DNA of 64,000 nt from Lingula anatina (GCF_001039355.2 NW_019775236.1:130130-194129); one strand, 5' to 3'; positions 21,701 through 36,442 are shown, counted from the first letter of the stretch. A program made the numbers and translations. The notes: generated from the letters alone by a model not told the origin.

Positions 21701-23644
21701 TCTCTTTCAATCCCAGCTTCCTCTTCTTCTGTTTCGCTTACATCTTCTGTTTCGTTTTCATCGTCATTATTCCTTTTGTTTTTCTGTTTGCTGTTTTCTT
21801 GCTCTTCGTCGATTTTCTCCTTGTTTTCTCCCTCTGCGGTCTCATCTTCCTTTTCTGCTTTGCCGTTCTCCTCATCTTCATCGTCTTCTTCTTCATTAAT
21901 TACATCCTTTATATATTTTTCATCACCTACATTGTCTCCTTTCGTTGCATCCTCTTCTCTTTCTTCCTCACTGACACCCGACACTTCTTCCATCACAGCG
22001 ATATCTTCACCTGTGACGGTTTCCTCCTCTTTGTCTTCCATTTTCTTTGATAAAAAATGACTTTCTCCTACATCTGGTAGGCTTGGCTCCTCACTGAATG
22101 AATATGTCTCACGAGATAAAAGTATATCACACATATACATAAAAGCACTGCACTCTGGCGCGACATGAGAGCTTGGGTAAGATATTTTGCACAACGAACA
22201 CAAGGGAGCGTTTTTTGCAGTTCCAATCATCTTTGAAACTTCAGTATTGTTATTATTCCTCTGGAGCTGATGGGCTTGTAAAGAAGACTGTAAAGTTGTA
22301 TCTTTTTTCGAATCATTGACAACTTTATCTGATGTGATTCTAACTTTCACTGTGTCACTTGCATTGCCGAAGTATAATTTTTCATCGGTTACAAGTCTCA
22401 AATGGTCCCATCTATTGCATTTGGCTGCATCTTTTTGTTTACATTTACTTGTTGTAAATCCTGCAAACTTATGACGTTGTTTTGTAATCGATTGCTTTTC
22501 AAATGTCTCTGTCTTGGATGTGTTGGTTTGTATCATATCGTTTGCTTTTGGTTGCAACTTTTTTGTTGAATTTTCATTCGTACTTCTTATCTCATTCTTA
22601 TGTCGTTGATCTAGATCTGTTTTTTCTGTCTCTTTTATTTTGGATGTTTGTGCAGGTTCTGTGACTTTGTTTTTCCCACCAGATACCCGATCTTCCTTTC
22701 TTTTATTCATTGTTGTTTTTGCATTCAGTTTATCGTTAGATTTTTCCTCTGGCACAGAATCTGGGATATGCTTCAGTGAGGCCTTTTTGGTGTCCGAGGT
22801 TGTCTGATCAGCACTTGTCAACACTTTTTTATCTGCCACTCTGTTGACTTCCAGCTTTTGCTGTTTCCTTGTATCGTGACTGTGTGTGTGTTTTCCTGCT
22901 TTGTCGACTTTGGGCTGGGCTTTCGTATCTTCTGCTGCGTTTATATGTGAACCTACAGGGACATCTCTGCTGACGGACTTTTTATCATTATCCTTCTCCT
23001 TATTTCCAGGATGTTCTTTGGGTTTAGTGCTCAAATCAGGCATTTTGTTGTCCAAGTGTGTTTTTGTTTTCTTTTCCACGTGTTGTTCTGGATGTTTTAT
23101 TCTTTTGACCTTCCCCTGCTCAGCCTTTTGTGCACCTGGGGTACTTGTGTTTTCATTTTTGCCATCGGAGTTCTTTTGTCCATGATTTTGTTTGCGTTTG
23201 GAGGATTCCTGTTCAGGGTTGCCTTGGACGGTATGACTATGTTCTTGTCTTGGTTTGCTGTCGGGAACCTTACCCTTGTGGCAAAATATGCTGTAAAAGT
23301 AAGTAAACTGAGTAATAAAATGTGTCTTTGTACATGTACTACAGATGCACTCGCCTGTGCTACTAGATGAAGACTCGCTGAAAGGAATTTCTGATTGAAT
23401 AACTAATCCAGACATAATATAACCATCAATGTTAAAGAATGTAATGTTATTATTTAAAGATAAGGCAGAGAATTGAAAATACATTCGGCAGAGTTTATAT
23501 CTTGATCTAATTTATCATATGGATGATGTAGTAAAGGGTGTGAAAATATAGTGAAGATCTTACGAGTATGAAGTAATGGTATTTTAGAGTACTTTACCTC
23601 ACAAAGAACAAACACATTACCACCAGCAGTAGTAAAAGCCGCAT
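18770..23644 (-). CDS. Secreted fibrinogen C-terminal domain protein with a ~660-residue charged region and coiled coil
   Basis: Four coding exons, minus strand: 23644-23598, 23290-20757, 19603-19415, 19227-18770; phases 2, 1, 1 join without conflict to give 1075 residues. Exon 1 encodes the signal peptide MRLLLLLVVMCLFFV. Exon 2 (2534 bp) encodes, in order, a Lys/Asn/His-rich region (about 20-330), a patch with CNRW and CSLC..C..C cysteines (about 300-405), a Glu/Asp/Ser region (about 425-675), and a coiled coil (about 680-840). Exons 3-4 encode a complete fibrinogen-related domain: DCYDLYLAG, GGWTVVLRR, the calcium site KDVDNDE, then CARRFNGAWWYYKC and ANLNG. Such domains bind acetylated sugars or receptors in lectins and angiopoietins. 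Typical relatives are 250-500 residues, so the charged region is exceptional. Specific function unknown. Confidence 0.9.
19672..19694. repeat. (CAAA)n microsatellite
   Basis: Five to six CAAA units in the intron before the first fibrinogen-domain exon. Confidence 0.85.
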
Positions 23645-25560
23645 TTTCCTTTTTACTCCAGGCACTCCTGAAAACACAATTTATCCATTGTGTCTCTATA
23701 CAGCTATCGCAATTATAACCATCTCTGTTCAACGGAGAAAAAATTAAATTCCGTTCCAAATGGAGAACAATCCTTACTTTTGAAATTTATATTATTAAGT
23801 TCAAAATACGAAAAACATATTCACTGTCTATATCAACCGATTATGATTTTAATAACTGAAAAATTAAATTACTCTAATTAAGGCTATGATCATGTTTTTA
23901 AACCAAACGTACCTCAAATTTATTAACGCTTCCACAGCAAAACCTACTGCTAGTGCAGCATTTGATCCATAGTTGTTCCTCCTTTTTCGGAGAAAAAATT
24001 AATACGGCGTTTCTGCAAATAATAACACTGTCACAGATGAAGCTTTGTTGCTGCAGACTTCCACCAGTTCCACGTCAGCATCTCGTCCAACGTGTCGCGC
24101 ACGCTACTTGGTGTTTACCTTGCTTATCAGTCATTAAGGAAATCGTACCTTTTACTATTGATTATGGAGCATACCACGAACGCCTTGGAGACCACTGCAG
24201 GGGATTCAGGAGCGGGAAACACAGAAAAACATTAGACTACACGCAATCCCGTGATGAGAAATCACAACATTTGCTAACAGCTTCATTAGTGAGAGATATA
24301 CAGTGAACTACAACTTCACTCTATTAAAACGGCGATATATTTAACTTGACCCAAGACACTCAAGCAAAGAATCATAATAAGCTACTAACCTTTTGTTTCA
24401 TATATGAGATAACATTGTTTAAGAAAGTAACGTGACCAACGAAATATAGAATTACAGTGCCACAGAACACGCCCTAGTAGACGTACTGATGAGACCAAGA
24501 TATATAAAATTTTGCCGAGAGCAAGTGTCCCGCGGAACGTTGCAAATTTATGGCAAATCAACGAAGGTCGTTGGAATGTAATTGATAAGGTTAAGTCGTC
24601 AGGACATATTTTGACGTGAACCAGTAGCATACATATCTCAATAGAAAAAAAAATCGAATACGTTTATCTCCTCTTACATAACAACTGTAACGAAACAAAA
24701 CAAAGCATTTTCTTTTGTAAATTTTAGGCAGTCATTCTGTTATTCTTTTGCCCCCCCCTCCCTGTTACCACCCTCCGTCCATCCCCACCCCCGCTAGTTT
24801 GAGAAAATTCTGGATCCGCAGTGAAGACGCTTAAGCTTTTTTTAAACACATATCGCTTATTTTAGTCTTTTTCTGTCGCATCTTGATGGAAAATGTCTGT
24901 CGCATCTTGATGTCGCATCTTGATGGTCACAATGAAATTAAACTATGTAGGCGAATTAAATCTAGAACTATATTGGATCAATGAAGAAGATGGACAGGAC
25001 GGAATGAATGGGGCACTTAGGAAGCAAAATTGAACAGGGGTTCGAGGAGTTGCCAACATAACAGTACTCAAAATGCGTAAATCTTGCTTAACGTCTTATT
25101 TACAGCAGAATAACATCTGTAAACAGCAGGAATCTGTCCCAGATAATACGCAGAATACGCACAAATGAGCAGAGTTCACTATCGGAGATCTAAGTGCTAA
25201 CCATTAAAAAGGGGGGAGGGGGTCCAGGGTTCTACACCTATGACCTTAAAGAACATAGAAGGGAGTTATTGTCTCGAAATATAAAACGGATTTTAATCAT
25301 TCATTTTTCTTTTTTAAAAGAATAACTGGAATATACATCTTTTACCTTTTTTATTCATTCAAAACCCAAAAGTAATTTACCGACATTTTTTTACTTTCTT
25401 TACTTCGCTTTGGTAACAGTAGAACATTTAAGGCAAGAAGGCTATAATCAATCACAAAACTTAACATTGATTTATCGTGATAACGTTACAAAAATAATAT
25501 AATGAAAAACTATATAAAAGCAATCAATCAATATACTGTATATAAATATTGTATTTATTG
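23645..25560. other. 5' flank of the fibrinogen-domain gene with repeat debris
   Basis: No supported coding exon. A 117-codon plus frame at 23953-24306 has no recognisable domain or splice context. Near 24750-24820 a C-rich run precedes TCTGGATCCGCAGTG, resembling a hAT-type terminus. A 15-bp unit TGTCGCATCTTGATG is repeated three times within 24873-24926. Confidence 0.45.

Positions 25561-25564
<4 letters not shown>

Positions 25565-25622
<58 letters not shown>
25565..25622. repeat. (TA)n microsatellite
   Basis: About 29 uninterrupted TA units; it generates spurious Tyr-Ile reading frames on both strands. Confidence 0.95.
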
Positions 25623-25626
<4 letters not shown>

Positions 25627-28600
25627 GGCTACAAAGTGGCTGATGTCGCTTCTTGAAAGCACTCAAATGAATGCCTTATCAGCTTGGACAATTTGTCTTC
25701 ACCTTTTCTTGGCTGGACCACAGCGAAGTATGTTTCAAGATCCGTTGAGCTTTTCTTTGATCTGCACTTGCTTGTGCTGCCCTCGTGTGGCAAGAGGCTG
25801 ACAGGTTGAAAGTCGCCCAGAGGGAGCAGAAGCGAGGTGACAAGCGCCGGAGAAGTTTTTAAAGTACATGGCTCCAGGTGAAGTGAGCAAAGGAAGATAA
25901 AAGGTGGGCGAACATGTCATTAATTCATATATGTATATTTTCGGTAAATATAGGGATGCGTGTTTTTATATGCAGGTATGAATTATAATGTCACCGCCAC
26001 TGCATACGTTTTTGAAAAGACCGTACGCGTGTTATCTTGGGCTGGGTTTCTGGTTGTTTCAGGCGTGGTTGGGAATGTTTTGCCATGAATTTATAATCAC
26101 ACTTTTTTCATGGCAATCAGCTAGAAACCTACAACAGACTTCCACGGTTTGTTTATTTCTACAGCGTATATCAGCCTAGAATTTTTACTCGCTAAGTGAA
26201 ACGAAAGTATTGATTGCTTTTCTGTCGGGAGCGTTGAGGAATGATGGAATTTAGAAATTAGACACGTCGTCTTGTTCAATTTCATTTTCGGCTGTTCAGT
26301 ACACAGTTTAGTTTTTTAGCTTTTTTTCTAGAAATTTTTTCTTATGCCATTATATTATGTTGTATGTGTGTTTACATTTCAGATGATTTTTATTTTGTTT
26401 AAATAGCAAATTCCAGAGCAGTGTTGGCGTACTTGCAGAAAAAATTCTTTTTGTTCTGTTTAATACCAGATGTATAGAAATACAAATAGTTGGGGATGGG
26501 GTGAAAGAGGTCAATTTTGGAAGTGAAAATGCTTGGCTACCCCCGTCAATGTGTGTTCCAGGCCTTTTGTCGTGAACTGTTTCCCTCTTGCAATCAGACG
26601 AAAAGCAATACTAAGAAAGACAGGTTTACTGTGTGGGGTCATACACAGATGCAAACAGCACAAATCTTGCATTCTGTCCACATACAAAGCAAACAATCAG
26701 GCTTAAAATGTTTGAAAAATACAGAATCATTTTACTGCTCTTTGCATGAAAGGGAAAGTATTCCATGCGAACAGAGGTCTCTTTGTCAATCCATGGGTTG
26801 TTATATCCACAGCAAACATGTTTGTTAAAGCCAAAAGAGGTGACTGACAGCTTGAGAATTGATGGGGTAAATGGGAAAAAATTGTCTTCACTGACACTTT
26901 TTGTTTGGAGTTAAACTGAAACACATTCATCATTAGCCAGATATTATATTAGGTTGGAGAGGCAGAGAGGAAATAGTGAAAGAAAAGCTATGTAGGTACT
27001 ATAGACATACCAGTAAGTTCAAACACACAACAGCAGGTGATTCATTTGAAATGCTATATTAGCGCTTGTACAACGGAGCTCCCTGGCAAAGAGAAAATAT
27101 GAATAACACAAGCAGAAATCACAGGTGATATGAAGTTAATTTTGCATGATTTGTACGTTTTGGTTCAGTCACCATATATAGAATGCCTTGCTGAAGATCT
27201 GTATGTCAGGGCAGAAGAGTAATGGATGACACTGCTCCTGTCTCTGCTCCAGCCATGATGGATAGGCATTTTTTTACTGCAATCAATAGATTAGAAATAT
27301 GTCTCTAGAGAAAGGTCTTTTCTCTCTATCATCATTCTATAATTTTTTATAATTTATGGGTGACCATAATGTGAACAACAACTTCAATAAAAAAATGTAA
27401 ATTATTTATTAAGGAGAAATTTATCGAGTTGGTTGATAACAAGTGTCTTTTTGGTATTTTTGTGGTATCAGCGTGGTTAAATTCAAGATATGCCTGTTGC
27501 TATTGGTATTTCAAAAATTAAGTGGTTGCTTCCTTAACACTAGGAGAGCGATTACTTAAAGGGACTGTACAAGAGATTTCTCTTCAGTCTTGTTATTTTT
27601 TTTTGAAGTTAGCCTCTAGTCATATATCAAAGGGATATTACATTCTTTGGATATAATGAAAGAAATGCCCCTGTTGAAAAATTGCATTTTAATGCAAAGT
27701 GAAAAATGCATTCAGCTGTTCACTCAGCTTAAGCCGTGAAGAAGAAAGCAAAGAAAAAAATGCAAATTTTTGTGATATTTTATGTCATGTTATAGTTGAC
27801 TTATTGTCATGTTATAGTTGGGAACTACAATTAAGAGAATTAATAAAGAAGCAATGAAAATTTGTTAATTGCATATTTATGTTTAAAAAATCCCAGGCAT
27901 AGCCCCTCTAAACTCAACTTCCAGATTGTTATGGTTAACTGATTATTAATGAATACCCCTCTGGCATGTGTTCATTTTACAATCAGTTAGACACAATTAT
28001 GTCTGGCTTTCCCTGTCTGGCAATTTAAAACCATCGCCCTTTAATCCCTTTGTGTATACGTATATATTTAGGTAAAATAATGCTCAGCAAGGCTTTCTTG
28101 CACACAAAGATAGAATATGATTATTAGTAAACTGTACCTATATTTTTTTTTGCTCAATGTTTCACCAAATATCGACTCTTCCATGGTCATCTATTAAACA
28201 TTCATGACATTATAAGCCATACAGGTAGATTGTGAAGGACTTTCTAGAGTAAGGGTGGTAAGGGGGGGCATATTTCTTATTAAAGCAGTCACCCAGAAAC
28301 AACAGTTGATAATGAGATTCCACGATTATCAGCACACAATATAGCTATTAGCTGTACATGGTGAAGTAAAACATTGTTTGATGGCCGTGTCCTTCCAATG
28401 AACAGTAATTTACATGTAACACTGCCCCAATTAAGTCAGAACGTGGGAAAGGTGGATAGAGGGATGTCCTTGAATTCTTGATTAAAGGACTGATAAAAAG
28501 GACCCAGGTCACTTGGGAACACCTGTCTGGGCACATGTACATGTATGTAGTCATTTGCCTATGCCATTCCAACATGAGCTCCTGCTTAGTATTTATGACC

Positions 28601-31600
28601 AGATTGTTGGGCATTGTTTCTGCACACAAGCTGTGACTGAAGGAAGATCTGAAAAGCCACACACACATACTCATAAATACACGGTAAGTTGATTTGAGTT
28701 CTTTCCGAGTCGTACATTTAGTTGCTGTGGTGCATGCCTTTCGCAGCCATAATAGGACGCTGATCAATATATGAATTGATTGCAATAATTACAAAGCACT
28801 ACTCAACACTGAAGCCCACTGTGATTGTCTCATCTACATTGATCCCTCTTCTTAAATCGCTTAACATACAGGCTAGTGAGGAAGTATGTGCATAGTTTAG
28901 TACACCTAAAATACAGAGGATAATTTTCTTAACAGTACTTCTGGTTTATGTATGCATGTTGAAGATTCTGTTCGTAATATTATTGGCATTTCTTGATACA
29001 CAGTCTCCTACATTTGGTATGCCAACTTGCCTTCTTAGTTTATTTGTATAAAAAAAAAAGAATCCTAAAAAAATTTGAATGTCTGCAATATAGGTGACTA
29101 CATTCTGGATTGTACAGCCAATTGTGGAAACATTGAAAAAAGCAGTGAAGTTGCAGGTGAATTTGAATTGATGTGTTGCACTTATTATGTGAGCAAATTT
29201 CTGAAAATTGAGTTCGCGGGTTCACAACATGCATGACACTGGTACTGTCAGCCTCACAGGTGCTGATCATGAAAAGAGTCTACACTTTTTTTTTTTTTTG
29301 CTCATGAATCAGTTTGGTGAACAATTTTCTTTGGTTCAGTAATGTATTTATTTAACTATTATAATCATTTGGTCTGGTTAGATAATATTTATTTTAGATC
29401 TATCCCCAGGTGAGGTAACAGTGTCCTTAAACCGTAGATTCCATAGTAGTCTGCTCTTGTTTGCAGATCAACAGCCCTTGTTTGTCAGCATGCTGTAAAG
29501 TTGAGTAATAGTGATAGGGGGAAATGTCAACCAAGTTATGGCCTTGGCTCTATAGACATCCCAGGGAAGCATGGGAACAAGTGCTGTATTGATTATCAAC
29601 CAATATCTAGCAGTGGCACTTTATACATTCACTTTTGTTTCCCTGTTCGAAAAATTTGTTTATTGATCAGATTCTTGAATATATCTGAAAGTGAAGTTTT
29701 TATCCTTTAGCATCGAATGGGATCAGGCTTTGGGAATTTTTTAATGATGTTTGCTGAAGTTAATGGAGAAAACTGGAGATGAAATTGTGTAAAGAGAGAA
29801 TAAACAATGATGGCATTACAGTGGAATCTGATAGTGCTCCTTGAGAAAGAGGGAAGGAAATTGATTTTCTTTTCTTTACTTGTTGCAAGTGATATATTGC
29901 AAATAACTCCGTTTGCTGTCTAATACAAAGGTGACAAGTGTTGTGGGATGCATGAACATATTAGGGTTTATAATATCTATAATAACTTCCCAGGTGCCCG
30001 GATTAGAAATGTTTATACATGTAATACTGCTTTTCAGTGCTGAATATGCACATACTAGTACGCATGGTGAAAAAAGGTTTTCCGTTTTAAACAGAAAACA
30101 AAGATTAAGAAAAATTTTTCAGGTAAGCCTTATTTCCTCTGATTCAGACTTCCTATAATGCTTGTAGAAACAATCAGTAAGAGGTCTGAGTAATATGTGG
30201 TTTGAAAGACTGCAAATAATCCCCTTGAGATATGGATATAGTGCTCCTGCTATGGGGCATGTGTGTGGGTTTCTGTTGACATTCCCCGTTCACTACCTGA
30301 GTCCAAGCATCTGCGACCAGTGATCAAATTATGAGAGGTTCTGATGGGTGAAACATAGTAATATTTTGTATATTAAATGTATATTCAATTTTAATGGAAA
30401 ATAGCAATTTGATTTAAAGGTCTTGAGTTACAGTTTAAAAAATTTACATGAAAAAATACAAAAGGTCTGACCTGTCTACAAATGCCCTTAGCCTGGGGTT
30501 CTTTAAACAATCACATTTCTTGTTTAGAAATTGAGTCATAGTATGTCTGTGATAGCTGTCAACAAGTTCCTTAATCTGAGCAGCCAATTACCAAAAGGAA
30601 ATTCCTGCAATTTTAAATTAACCCATACATTTACATCTTATAAATGGTTGAATTAAAGCAAAAATCACAGGTGGAAGAATCAAGTTAGAACACGTCTACC
30701 ATACGTCTGCTTGCTTGTTAGCCAGGCCTGTGGTATTTTAATCCTGGGTTTATGTTGAGGTCTTGTACCACCAGATTTTGCTTTGAAATTGGGCATTCTA
30801 GTGTAATCTGGCTGGTTCCAGGTGAACTGAGTGAAAACTGAGCACAGATTGCCTCAGGAAGGGGATCAGACAGTGTTTGATTCCCTATTTCACATTGTCA
30901 TGGCATTGTTGTATTAACTCCAAAGAATTCTTTTACCTTCTTTTTATGGGGAGCTTTTGAAAAAACACCCAAAGTGTGATCTTTAGTTAAAAGCTGCAAA
31001 GGAACTTGATATTGTCGTTAGAAGTGATTAGAAGGTAAGCAGACCCTTGGTTGAACACATTTGAAGGCTGAGCAAACTTCAGAAAGATTGTTGTATGGGG
31101 TGTGATTTGTTATGTTGACAGTGATCTATTAGAGCTGGCAGATAATAACTTAGGCTTCAGGTACACAAGAGATACTGGGTTCTCAATGGTGATAGTATAG
31201 ACCAGAGTCCCATCTCAGAGGAGCAGATGTATTGTGATTTACCTCACTTGGAAATAATTTAGGAGCCAGCATCTGGTCTTTCTGTTACTACTGGAAATTT
31301 ATACAACAGAAAAATTAAATTGTTCATAGGGAGCTTGTAGATAAAAAAAATTGTTTGCTTGAAAGGGAAAAAAAAGATGTCACTCTTTTGCCATGTCTCA
31401 TTATATTAAGAGGGGGGGAGATGTAAATGTAAACATGTTACCTACATTACATAAAAAGCTTGTTTCTCAGAAGTAATGAGGTATTTAATTGGGTGAGAAG
31501 CCAGTAATGGTCAGTAACTCACCTATATATTCAGGACATAGTGAAGTGTGCTCTACTTGTCCCTGATTGGTCTGATTGCGTACTTCCCAACATGATAGCC

Positions 31601-34600
31601 TACAGGCAAGAGAGATAGGGAGAAGACAGGTGGGTGTCTCAGATAATTAGTAGGGAGACTTCATCTGTTAATTCATACATAATGACACAGGTATATTCTT
31701 CTGCTGAGTTAAGCATGTCATTGCTGTCAACATAAGTTGACCAGCCACCAGAAAGATAGTGCATGTCTCTTTGCTCTTTTTCTTTTTTTCTTTGAAGAAG
31801 TAGAATACAAGGCTTGGAGAATACAGTAAGTTTGATTAAATGGGCTTATAGTCATTCATTTTTGTAAGGCGGATCTGGCTTATTTTCCCATGATTTTCTG
31901 CATTATGTAAATTGACAATCATTATTGTAAAATTTAGTTACCAATTCAAAAGATTCCAATCCTGGTTAAGCAAGTGAAAAATGCATGTATTTAGTAAGTA
32001 AAAAAACTGCATGTCAATGAAATAATTTGCAAAGAAATTTTAAGCATAAAAAAGTTATGTTGCATATATGTAAAAATTACCGACGTTGAAATCAATCCAA
32101 CTCTAATGCTAAGCAAACAAGAATGAATGTTAAAACCACCTCAGTTCCTGATGTTGACTGAGTGACAAATAGCTTCCTGTGAGTTACAACTAACCAGAAC
32201 CTTGTTGATTAACATCTGCATTAAGAAGACAGTTCATGCTAAATTTAGCAGGGATTGTATATTTTACGTGTAACTATGAAGGAGGTGTTTGAATCCATCC
32301 AATTTATGTGGGGCATGATTTCTTTACCTGCTGTGATGAACAGTTAATCATGGCTTGGATAATTAGTATTAGTGTGATGGTCCCAGTTAGTGGTCTAAAT
32401 GGACTACACACTTTTGAAAAAAAAGTAAAACTTCATTCCCAAAGCCAGTTTTACTTATCATAGTTTTGCTCATATTAAAATGGAGAGGGTAAAGAATTCA
32501 TTTGGTGAATTGAGTGTACTATGGCTAAAATGTGCTGGAATATTACTGTTTTTTTGTATAAAATTGGCAGTGTATCAGCAAATGAATTAGTTAGGTTGTG
32601 AAAAGTGGCACTTACATCAGATTACAGCATCTCATAATATTTATGTAATGGAAGGTTAGTGGTCGTAATCATTTTAGCCAGAAGGTATGAACCTGCTCTC
32701 AGCTTTTAATTGACTTTTTCATTGTGAGCATTCTGCCAAAGCAGTATTATTGTGAGACTTGGCTACAAGGCAAATGTTGGGGAGGGGAGTGGCTGTATGG
32801 AACAAGCACCGAGTGACTTGTATGCAGCCCCCCTGTTTCTTTTTATCAAGTGATTTATTGGTGGTTGCTTATAATAAGTTTCATGTAAAAGGATAAATAT
32901 TAATGGTTTCTTGGTCTCCAGTGAGATAAACCATTTGATAGTCACTTCTTGTTTACTGTCTGCATGGTCTAATATCTAACCTCACAACAATTGAAAAAAA
33001 AAGAGAATAAATATTTTGTTAGGTAGATGGATGCCACCAGGTGCAGAAAAAAATATTTTCCATGTCTGTGTAGCATATTTTGAAGCTGAATATTTTATGT
33101 GGGGTTATACTTGCATAGCTCAGGTAATCAATCTTTTCATTCATTATAAGATTAAAGCCAGGCTTAATGTATGGATAAAAGGAGGGTATGTGTGGCTTCA
33201 CCAGTTACACAATTAAATTGGCTGACTAACTGTCATATCTCTTTTCCCTTGTCAACATGTACATTCACTTTCAGCTAAACTAGTGTTTATAATGCTGGCA
33301 CCTTTGTAATTTTGGCCCGTTTAAGCAGCTATCATATTCATAATCTCATAATCTGATAAAAACTGAGACTCAATTTAGATTGTGAAAAAGATGAAGATAT
33401 TGTGTACAACTGTTGAAAAACCAATTTTCTAGCAATTTAACTGTTCTAGTTGGCTTGAGTTATGCTTAGGGGAGACTTATCTTAATGAGCAGAGAAGATA
33501 AATTATGAGTTGAATAAGAATGGGATGTATACCAGTGCAGTGGTGAGCGTCTGTTATGTTAAACAGTTATTTAACATCTTTGAATCCTAATCATTTCACA
33601 TTTAGAATATGCATTTTCTGCTTTGACAATATTAACCACAATCTTTAATTGTCATTCGAGTAATTGTTTTGATGTAGTGCAGCATCTGATAATTAAGGAC
33701 AAATATATATATAATATAATATAATGAGGTAAAAAACATGGCTTTATATGCATATTTGACCTTAGGAGTACTTAACTTCAGATTGACTCACTCAGGTTAC
33801 CCCTTACTCCTCACCCCTTGTTACCCACTTCAAAAATATTTGGCAAATCAGGCGTAATTTGAATTATTTTGAAATACATGTACTTTTTTTAGCGGAGTTA
33901 AATAAGACAAGAATTGTTGAAATTTAGCATAATCTGTCGAGTGAATGTAATTAATGCTTCTGTGTTACGCGTGGGAGTAAATCTATTAGCCAGACTGTAT
34001 ATCTTATAAATCACCAGGTGTGCTTTGAGAGAGGGTCCCATTATCAGGTTATCAAAAGATATGTGAACACATATGTTCTGTTTTCTGATTAATTCATAGG
34101 TAATTGTCTTCAGTGATTTCAACAGGGCTGTATGCTACTGCTCCTAGTTTTGCAAGGCTGATGGGTTTTGGGATGGTGAAAGAAATAAACCTTTACCTTG
34201 GAACAGATTTTTTCAGAGTAATACTTTTTTTTGGCTGTTCTACTATAGAGAAGTATAGCTTTTCCCTTACCTAAGTTAATCTGTAAACATATTAATTCAT
34301 TAACAGCTTTAAAGATGTGACAGTATCAGTTTTCTTTTCACAATTACGAGGAAGTGAGAGCTACAATTAATTTCCCAGTTAAGGAAAGATATGCATAGTG
34401 TAGTTTATTTAGAAGACAAGCAAGGTTATGGCTTCATCAAATGCGAATTCTTAGGGGATAGCCCTATGTAAAAAAGGTTCTTTATGACAAAGGTCTGCTA
34501 TACCAAAAAATGTGTGATATTGCTCTAAAATGGGCTGCTATGGTGAAGGTCCATCAGTAAATAAACAGTGATTTATAAATAGAAAAAGTCGAGCATTGTA

Positions 34601-36405
34601 GGACAAGAACAAAGCAATTTTACTTGGCATCTTAGAAGCTTACAAGTAAAAACTAAACATATTAGCCAGGTCTGGTATTGCCAGCTGGCTTTGATGTACT
34701 AATAGTTGAGAGTGATTACAGATGCAGATTTCAAGCTGAGGATGTTATCTCTCTTACCTGAGGCCAAGTTACAAGATCCAGTGGCCAATTTCCCAGGCTA
34801 CTGTATCCAGCACACACTGTACTATATCTTTCATGGACCCTGTGCACATCAGGGAGACCAGAGGTGTTCCAGGAGTTGACCTGTGTTTAGGCTACTGAGT
34901 GATGGGTTAGTTTTCACTGGGAGGAGATGGTTTTACAAACAAATGCCAAATCATTGTCATCTGCTGAGTATAGCAGATAGCATGGAGAGTTTCCAGACTG
35001 ACTATTAACTTCAGTTATCCTTGGTTTGTTTGGGCACATTTACTCGGGTGGTTTTGGACATAGATGTAGCAGTGTTCAAATTTTGTTTGCACAAATGAAT
35101 AGTAAGTAGTGCTTTATTTCTGCAACTGCTACCTAGCTCCATAGCTTGTAAGTTTTTTTAGAAGTATTTCAACTCTTTTATGTAATATTAAGAATTTACT
35201 TATAAACAGTTTTTTTTGCTTGCAGACTTGCTGTTTTAATTATGTTGATATTAAGCAGAAATGCTCTTTTGTTGTTTATGAGAAGAACATGTATGCTGAT
35301 GGTTAGATGGTTAAAAGATATACAGATGGGCATTAAGAAACCACACACATAATTCAACCAGAGGTCCAGATGATGCCTTTACAAGAGAATGTTGCAAAGC
35401 ATGTGTGGTATGAAGATAGTGAAAGTAGCAACTATACCATTGATTTTCTCCTCTGATTCATTTATATGAGGCAGTAAGTGACATTCCACACTGGCTCCCA
35501 TGCTGTAAAACTTGTATTGCAGTTAGCTGTAAAAAAATCTCCCCTCCTTTATTGCACACCAACAGTTGCTTGCTGACAGACAGCCTCAGATATGAAGCTG
35601 ATCTCAAAAGAGATCAGAAGGAAATTCCTATTACTGAGCATTAGATTGTTAGTGCAAAATTACCAAGGTATCACATGACAAAATCCATTGTCTTCTTGTC
35701 ACTGGGAAACTACTTTAAATTTAAATTAGATCAAAAAGACCAAGCTTGTTCATCAGAGCTTTGTCCAATTAGTTCAGATTATTTCATTTTTTATAACTGA
35801 TTTACTCACAGGACAGTTTCCTGATGAAACCAGTTAAGAGCCAGTCTAGCTTGGAGTATGATAACTGTATTTTTACAGGTGTTTCTCAGAAATATTTTCT
35901 TATTAAAAGATTGACATAACTGTGGCTTTGGATGGAGTTGTGATACTGACCTCAGGGGTCAAGCAAGGTTGAGAAAGAATGATGAAGATGAACTTAGTGT
36001 TGAAGGGATGATTTCATTGATTGGCTGTGGAACTCCTTGCCCAGTGCTGTGCTGTCTGTAGATGTGGTGGTATATGCCTCAGTAAAATACCAGGTACTGC
36101 TAATCAGATTTCCCCTATGTAAACACCTAGAGGCTTGTAAAAAGCTTTCCAAATTATGTGTTGTTACTAGGGATCCCAGAGAAAATAAATACTGTAGATG
36201 CTTCTGTACATATAAACCAGATAAGTATTACTTTAAAGGTAGATTAATCTGTTGATTAGTAAATTAATTAATTAATTACATCCTCCATTTCAATGCTCCA
36301 GTGTAATACTCTTTCATCAATCAAGACCATAATAATTTAGAGTGATGAAATTGCTTTGTTGTGATTTATATTGAAGGATGTAATTTGTATTGGTGAAGGT
36401 TTAGA

Positions 36406-36442
<37 letters not shown>

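Noticed and set aside
20768-23370. Several Ser/Phe/Leu-rich plus-strand frames of 78-119 codons
   Set aside because: Antisense shadows of the long charged exon of the fibrinogen-domain gene.
23953-24306. A 117-codon plus-strand frame upstream of the fibrinogen-domain gene
   Set aside because: No recognisable motif and no splice or promoter context; treated as chance.
25472-25801. Tyr-Ile repeat reading frames on both strands
   Set aside because: Pure translation of the (TA)n microsatellite.
28348-28785. A 145-codon minus-strand frame in the gene-poor stretch
   Set aside because: No domain, no signal peptide logic, no splice partners, and composition like the surrounding DNA.
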